64,000 nt of DNA, from the NCBI GenBank assembly GCA_037157565.1, contig JAZHRO010000024.1, forward strand, positions 16,064,501 through 16,128,500, written 5' to 3'. The notes under the pieces are model-generated. The model was given only the letters and a program-made list of their open reading frames with translations. It had not been told where the DNA came from and ran no database searches. Below are positions 58,222 to 64,000 of the stretch, in pieces (the first letter of the stretch is position 1; each line of letters opens with the position of its first letter). The DNA is from Thalassia testudinum (lineage: Eukaryota; Streptophyta; Magnoliopsida; Alismatales; Hydrocharitaceae). Made by a program: the position numbers and the translations under genes.

Positions 58222-58660
58222 TACCTTTCGAGGATTGATGGTGGGGATGAGGAATCCGATACAGACCATGTTTAGGGCCAATTCGAGGCTGGATCTAGGG
58301 AAATCTAAAAAGAAAAGATAGAGAAAACTCTCTGCATGAAAAATCTACTTCCATCCCTCTCTCTTATAGAAAAATGCAGTGGCAAACTGAACCTAGACAT
58401 GCTACATTTTACGCTCGAGTGCTTTAACTGCTGGGTTCAATGAACTTCTTGGTAGTTTTTGCGGGCCTCAGAAACCTTTACGATGGACTTAGGCTAAAGC
58501 TGGTCAGGTCTGGATCTTAATTGGTCCTTGAGTACCTTGAGGCCTACTATTAGCATTCTAACCTAATTTCTAAAAAATAATAAGAATCAGGCATCTGAAC
58601 TTCAATGTATGGTATAGAACTCTAGTTCTTTTCATAATATTTTGCTAATGGACTAGCAAA

Positions 58661-58677
58661 AGTTAGGCATGAGGGTA
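58661..58677 (+). promoter_or_regulatory. Polypurine tract of element C
   Basis: AGTTAGGCATGAGGGTA lies immediately before the 3' LTR. The equivalent sequence is at the element B 3' LTR border. Confidence 0.6.
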
Positions 58678-61172
58678 TGATGATGACATTATTATGAGTG
58701 ATAACTAGCTTTTATTAGTCAGAATCAATAGACAAATGCTCCTACATAACTACCGGAGAGTCATAATTCACTGTATATCCGTTCTGAGAGACATATATTA
58801 AATCAAGGTTAAATCTGCAGTTTCAACAGAAGAACATGAATGTAGAATAATCATGGGATTTCCAAGGGGTTAATTAAATATCATATGTTCATTAATGGCT
58901 AATAGGAGGATCCGTACAGACAAAAACGAGTTTTCGATCACTTCGAGAGTCAAAACAGTACCTAAAACATTAATTTCAAACCTGCTTAATTAATAGTGGT
59001 TCTTGTCAAAATAAATTCTATATAAACCTTATAAAAATCATATAAAAATATTCCATAAGGTTTGGTATCTTTGGTTTGACCATCTAAACCTATTTTGACT
59101 TAAAACAGAGTCTCTGACAAGAAGTTACCCTAATTTGGGTTTTTACGTAAATTTCCCACTCAAACTTAGTCAAAACCAAAATCTGACTTCACCATCAGAT
59201 CCCTTGTATCCAAATTATATTTTTACCAAAATTTGAGCCTAATCAAAGATCATCTTAACCTAGTTTGCATTTCAGTCCAGTTATACTCTTTTCTATCTCA
59301 CACCAGCCCCTAACTTTTGAAATTCTTGCAAATAGGTCCCTATGTTTCTTGTCATATTTTCAAATAGGTCCCTACCGCCATTGGTGTGAACAGAATCTCC
59401 ATCGTTGAGATTCGAGCGAGGATTTCTTGCTCGATTCTCAATTAAATAATCCCAAAATTGAACCGGAGATTCATTGAGGAATTCTCTTCCAATTAAGACC
59501 GGCCTTGAATCCTATTTCCTTCCCAATCTCCCATGGAAACACATGGAAGATGTGGGCATCCCACAGGCGTAAAATCTCCAAGCTTCCAATCTTGGAATGC
59601 CCCCCTGAGACCTATAAAAGATCCCCTAATGCAAGGTCGTGCTCTTTAGCTTGGTTTTGGATCGGATTCCACCTTCTTCCCTCCTCTTCGGCTGAACTGT
59701 CCGCAAGCTCCGGCGAGCTTCTCCGTCCACCCTCTTCGTCAGCCGCCACAAACCATAGTCGGTCGATTCCTCTTCCTCAAGCTCTTCCGCCGCTCCTAAT
59801 ACTGGCAAGGGTCTCCTTCGTCTTCCTCACCGTTCTTCCTTCCCAGAGATTTCACCTTGCACAGCGTCGGTTAATCAAAGCCAATAACATCCTGCCCCTT
59901 TGGTCCGGTTAGGTTAGGTTAGTTAGGTTCCCCTCTCCCCCTACTTTCTTTTCATCCCTTTAAACCCTCAGTTCAACCCACGACTCCGTCGTTCACCCGT
60001 CATGTTCCTCCTCTCCAGCCGCACCTCTGACGAGTCCTCCACACCACCACAGACCACCAAGCCAACACTTCCTACACCTCCACCATGACCACGCGAGCAA
60101 AACCCCTTAAGAAATTGAGGGGATTGTCGCGCCCATCACCTCCCTTAACACCTCCACCTCCGCACTCACATTCTGCCTTCACCAGCCCACCACGACCACC
60201 TTCATAGCAAGCCACCGCCACCACCACATTCGCCGCACTGACGCGAAGCTCTTGAGCTATTCTGACAGGGTCGAGAGGCCGTTTTCTCCTTTTCAGGTGC
60301 TCGCCGGCTCTCTGCCACTACAGGTCATCTTCCTCGACCTCGACCACCGTATTCTAGCCGTGTTCTTCATCGCCAACACCTCCAGGTGTTGCGATTCTGC
60401 TCCAGGTGTGTGCCCAGGTCTCCAATTGAAGAAGTCTACCTCTCCTTGGACCGCAATCAAAAGTTTCATCAGTAGTAGCTTCATGCAGGGAACTGCAGGG
60501 ACTTTAGTCCCACATGGCGCCTAACGAGCCCTTCGCACGGGATAAATTGATTGTGTCTTGAGATTACCACCTAAGACACTAAGGGGTTGGGTCCCTCATG
60601 CATACCCGCACACCTTGGCTACCTCCACATGCCCAGTAGCCTTGGTCCCTATACCTGATCTGATGACCCGATAACTATACCCAAGTATCTAGATTGGACT
60701 ATGCTCTGGGTTTGAGAGAGAAGAAAGATGAAGAAATTGTGAGAGAAGAAAGAGAAGGGCTATTTGTCATCTGATTGATAAACCTGTCATCTGATTGAGT
60801 ATTATTTGAGATACTGTTGCATTATTTAAGTACTATGGTTAAGGTTGAATTAAATATGGGGTGCATGCTTAATTAGATGATTTAATTGGTGATTCAAATC
60901 ACCACTTTTTAGATTCTCTCCACTCTTTTGTCTCTAGATATATTGGAGTTCATTGAATAATTAATGTGAAAGGTTATTATTCATTGAATATCTATTTGAA
61001 TGCTCAATTACTTATGCTCATTGATTTTGAATGCGATTAATGTTGTGAATTTCATATTTGCTCCCTATGTTCGACCTCGGACTCCATTGTAAATTTTGAG
61101 TTTATAAATTTTATCTATTTGGAAGCTATTTGTCGACTGTACTACAATGCATTTCCTTAAAACTCGACGAAA
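58678..61172 (+). mobile_element. 3' LTR of element C
   Basis: An uninterrupted LTR of about 2.5 kb starting TGATGATGACATTATTATGAG, with a TATA box at 59613 (CCTATAAAAG). It gives the reference for reading the split 5' LTR. The right boundary is set by comparison with the 5' LTR end (41218) and may be off by some bases; the last ~10 bases have diverged. Confidence 0.85.
59613..59620 (+). promoter_or_regulatory. Putative TATA box of LTR C
   Basis: TATAAAAG, 935 bases into the LTR, at the same relative place as the TATA boxes of the solo B LTRs. Confidence 0.55.
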
Positions 61173-61814
61173 TGTTATGACCTAAGGACCTATATATAAA
61201 ACTCTAAATGTAAGGTCCTGATGATGTCCAAATGCAACTAAGTTTTTAATGAAGCTTAATTAAACATTTAGGATGTTGATTTCACTTTTAATTTGAATTT
61301 TTAAACCAAAATGTATGTTCAATTTGCATGTGGATCATCAATTTATATTTTTGAATATAATATCTCATTTTATGACCTAATTTTATATTTTTAATATAAA
61401 TTAGATATTTTAGGTCATTTCTTTTAATTCACACACTTAACCCATTTCCTTTGTTAATTATGTAGTATTTAACCTAGTTTATAGCCTAATTTGGATATTG
61501 TAGCAATAATGAGTCACACCTCGTCACCCTCTCGAAGGATGTCCTGCATGGTATCAAGCAAGGGAGGGATGCATACCTATTACTGGGGACATTGATGGAA
61601 TACGTATCATTAGAAGGGGAGGTGTTTAGGTTGATTCCCTTGGAGGCCACATGGAAACGATTTATATCGATTTATCTTAAGGAAGGCACCTCCAACCTTG
61701 CGTTGATTCAGGTTTGGTTGCAAAGTGCTAATAAAAAGAAATGTGCACTAAGACAACATACTACTGGTAGATGACAAAAAAACATTTAATTCAATTACAT
61801 GATTTAATGATTAA
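61173..61814. other. Intergenic, nothing recognised
   Basis: A 60-codon open frame at 61592-61774 shows no recognisable feature. The rest is AT-rich. Confidence 0.45.
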
Positions 61815-62026
61815 GATTCCATTTGGTAAAAGGAATAAGCTTGTGGAATAAGTTGAAGAAATAAAATAAATAGTGGAATAAGTGACTTAACCTATTTAAA
61901 CATTTTGACAGGTTGAAGTTATTCTACATAAAAAATGAAATAATTTTAACTCTAGTTAAATCCACTTAATCGAAAATAAATAGAAAGCTACTTAAATAAT
62001 ATTTAACTTTTTAACTAAACACAACC
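61815..62026 (+). mobile_element. MITE, family 1, copy 2
   Basis: 212-bp AT-rich non-coding element with ends GATTCCATTTGGT and, on the opposite strand, GGTTGTGTTTAGT, flanked by TAA (61812-61814 and 62027-62029). It aligns in reverse with 2485-2731. The TAA target points to a PIF/Harbinger-type origin. Confidence 0.65.
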
Positions 62027-62485
62027 TAAATCATTGGAGTTATGCACAAAAATCAAAATCCAAATCTTACATTGCTAAAAATAAATTATATATTCAAGAC
62101 TTTTGTTTTCCTAATATGCACGAAATTCAGAATAATCCACAGCAAATTAACTTCAACCTGCTCACCAATGCACGTGAGAAGTGCCTTCCAAGATTGATAA
62201 GATCTAAATTGATCAATGCGCTAAGAGCCGACAACGTACACATGCACCACGTGCAACTCCCCATCTTTCCTCCACTTTTTGTGGCAATTCAATAACCCTT
62301 GATATTTAAAACGGCTCAATCTAAACACCAGTGAGCTAAGAATTTATATACCGGTGAAATTCATTGTTTCGACTCGTTAATATTTAAAATTAGGCTCTTG
62401 ATCCCAGATTCGCATGGGTGAGAGATTTTGACTGCTGGTTGTACCTTAATATTCAGGTAAATGTTATATATTATCTGAAGAAACA

Positions 62486-62827
62486 GCTCTTGTTGTCGAT
62501 GGGAATTGAATTATCCCAAGGTTTTTTAAAATTTTTTTTCAAATTTCAACGTAAATATCATATTAATATATTAATTATTTTTTATTTTCACTTTTACTAT
62601 TAAAAATTACTTACTATATTTTTAATTCTTTCTTTTAACATTAAATAAATATCCATTATCATTTTCTACTCTCACTTACATTATTAAATAAATATCAATT
62701 AACATTACATCAATATACTAATTATTTTAATCTTATTCTTATTACACCACTTAAATAAATATCAATTTTACTTATTTCATTTTAACCTATTCTTACATTA
62801 CTTTATTCCACACCCAAACGGATCTCC
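62486..62827 (-). mobile_element. Tourist-like MITE, family 2, copy 3
   Basis: Shares with 9352-9671 the blocks CACTTTTACTATTAAAAA, TTAAATAAATATCCATTA and CATCAATATACTAAT in the same order and orientation. The ends are less well preserved, so the boundaries are approximate. Confidence 0.65.
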
Positions 62828-64000
62828 AAAGAAAGCCATGCAGAAAAGATAACAAACTTGCCATAACTCGTTGGATTAAGTTTGCTGAGCCTAGTAGCTC
62901 CCATCGTTTGCTCTACATATCAACCAAAGATAATTGCTTTTTACGCCTACCAGGTTGAAGAATCGAACTCCCGACTTTGATTATCAGAATCCAAGTTGAG
63001 TTTCTATTCCCTCGTTGTCAGCAAGATCGTTACATGTGAAACTTGCTCGTATGGAGATTCTGGCTCATAAAATAATAATAATAAAAATAAAATAGCTGAG
63101 TTTAGTTAAATAATCTTTTACGACAATTTGGCCAATCTCCGTCCACACAAGTGCTCGAGTGCCTTTGTACCCCCGAGTCCCTTTTTCTCATGATTGACCT
63201 ATAAATTTGCTGCAAGATAGACCGCAGTAAATTGACCCCTAATAACCATTCTCTCTTTGAGTTAAGCTTTATTTATCATGCACAGGACGTCAATTGACCC
63301 TTCATTGTATTTATAACCTTAGGTTAACATAACCCGACATGTTTGGGAGGTTATCTCAATCCTTTATTTAACCCGTTAAAAGTAAACACTTATAATCATT
63401 TGGATTTTCATGACCTATAGCCAACACTTAATCAGGGACTTATTGCTTGTTATGGTGATGCTGTCCGGGCTTGCACTGAATGATAAACGATTGAACTAAT
63501 AATATCTAACCAAATATCAATTCTTAGTTTCTAGATTATAATTTTTTCCCTTTCGAAAATGCGAATTTTTCGTTATTTGTACCCATGATTCCGTCCACGC
63601 TTGCTTTGGTGGTTCCAGATGGGTTTGCATTGCAATAACAATTAAGAAATGAATAATTTAATATAAGTGACGACGTAACAATCATTTAATTAGTTATTAG
63701 ATTAATAATTCCAATAAAAAAAAATTTCCCAATGGCAGTCGGAGGAAGTTGCCTTTGAAATACAAACTCTGGGACAAGCAGGTCCTTCGAAGGCGATACT
63801 TCCAATTCCAGATCCTGTGGGCAAACAATAAAAACACGAAACTAACAAATGGAAAAAGGGGATGCGCTTCTTAATTAAGGATTAGGTTTCTTTTCTGAGA
63901 TAGCGATAAGTAGGTGGGTTTGGAAATTCGTGGGCCCTCTAACGACATAAGACAAACCGACCAAATTGCACTTGGTTTGCCCAAAAAGTCGTAAAGGGGA
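62828..64000. other. Intergenic, nothing recognised
   Basis: No supported gene on either strand. A short minus-strand stretch near 63730-63820 reads through without a stop for about 30 codons, which is too little to call an exon. Confidence 0.4.

Larger units (their letters stand above)
57643..58660 (+). other. Internal 3' region of element C, second part
   Basis: Continues from 45158. It is non-coding and shares long stretches with 29669-30640 of element B, including the AT hairpin (58021-58040) and the 36-nt hairpin array (58078-58221). Confidence 0.75.
26248..61172 (+). mobile_element. Element C: full-length non-autonomous LTR retrotransposon with nested insertions
   Basis: This is the outermost element of the nest. 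Its 5' LTR is 26248-41218 (interrupted by 27161-39779), the PBS is at 41222, the internal region is 41219-45158 plus 57643-58677 (interrupted by solo LTR D and its contents), and the 3' LTR is 58678 to about 61172. With nested DNA removed it is about 9.8 kb. It has no gag, protease, RT, RNase H or integrase; the only coding trace is an acidic ORF of unknown function. The 5' and 3' LTRs differ at roughly one base in eight over the first 230 bases by eye, so the insertion is old. I could not identify a clear target duplication. Confidence 0.8.

Noticed and set aside
62940..63000. tRNA/SINE B-box-like GAGTTCGATTCTT on the minus strand
   Set aside because: No matching A box, no cloverleaf and no poly-A or target duplication could be found.
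63730..63820. Possible exon of a host gene on the minus strand
   Set aside because: Only about 30 open codons, no convincing splice sites and no recognisable protein family.

Overview
This window is a repeat-rich, apparently gene-free stretch of a plant nuclear genome, most likely an angiosperm. The evidence is LTR retrotransposons primed by tRNA-iMet and tRNA-Asp, several layers of nested insertion, many solo LTRs, Tourist-like MITEs, a CACTA-like element and an L1-type LINE fragment. I cannot name the species. No host protein-coding gene, tRNA or rRNA gene is supported; every convincing reading frame belongs to a transposable element and is broken.

Two LTR retrotransposon groups dominate. 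Family A has LTRs of about 2.4-2.8 kb, a tRNA-iMet primer site and a chromovirus-like (Ty3/gypsy) gag-pol. Copies lie at 1-1170, 5562-7980 (solo), 45715-54125 (with gag-pol) and 54311-57138 (solo); a diverged relative lies at 12297-14639. Family B has LTRs of about 2.5-2.8 kb starting TGATGAG or similar, a tRNA-Asp primer site and no gag, protease, RT or integrase. It instead carries one acidic open reading frame of about 630 codons that I do not recognise. Copies lie at 20490-23316 (solo), 27161-39779 (full), 35606-38360 (solo), 26248-61172 (full, called C) and 45159-57637 (solo, called D).

Layout: 1-20 kb is older intergenic DNA with LTR A copies, MITEs, a CACTA-like element and a LINE fragment. 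20.5-23.3 kb is a solo LTR B with a perfect 5-bp target duplication (TGGGA). 26.2-61.2 kb is one large nest. Element C (+ strand) is the outer host. A full B element (- strand) sits in its 5' LTR, and that element's own 5' LTR is interrupted by a solo LTR (duplication TGGAG). Solo LTR D (- strand, duplication CTGAT) sits in the C internal region, and D is interrupted by the family A element and by a solo LTR A. 61.2-64 kb is intergenic DNA with two MITEs.

The most interesting signal is in the non-autonomous family B/C. Both full copies carry, about 450 bases before the 3' LTR, three tandem 36-base hairpin units. Their six-pair stems change sequence from unit to unit while staying paired, and a perfect 8-bp AT-rich hairpin lies just upstream. 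Together with the conserved acidic ORF and a conserved leader block, this suggests a trans-mobilised retroelement family with its own structured RNA signals. A second signal is the palindrome AGACGTCT, which recurs in the LTRs of both otherwise unrelated families.
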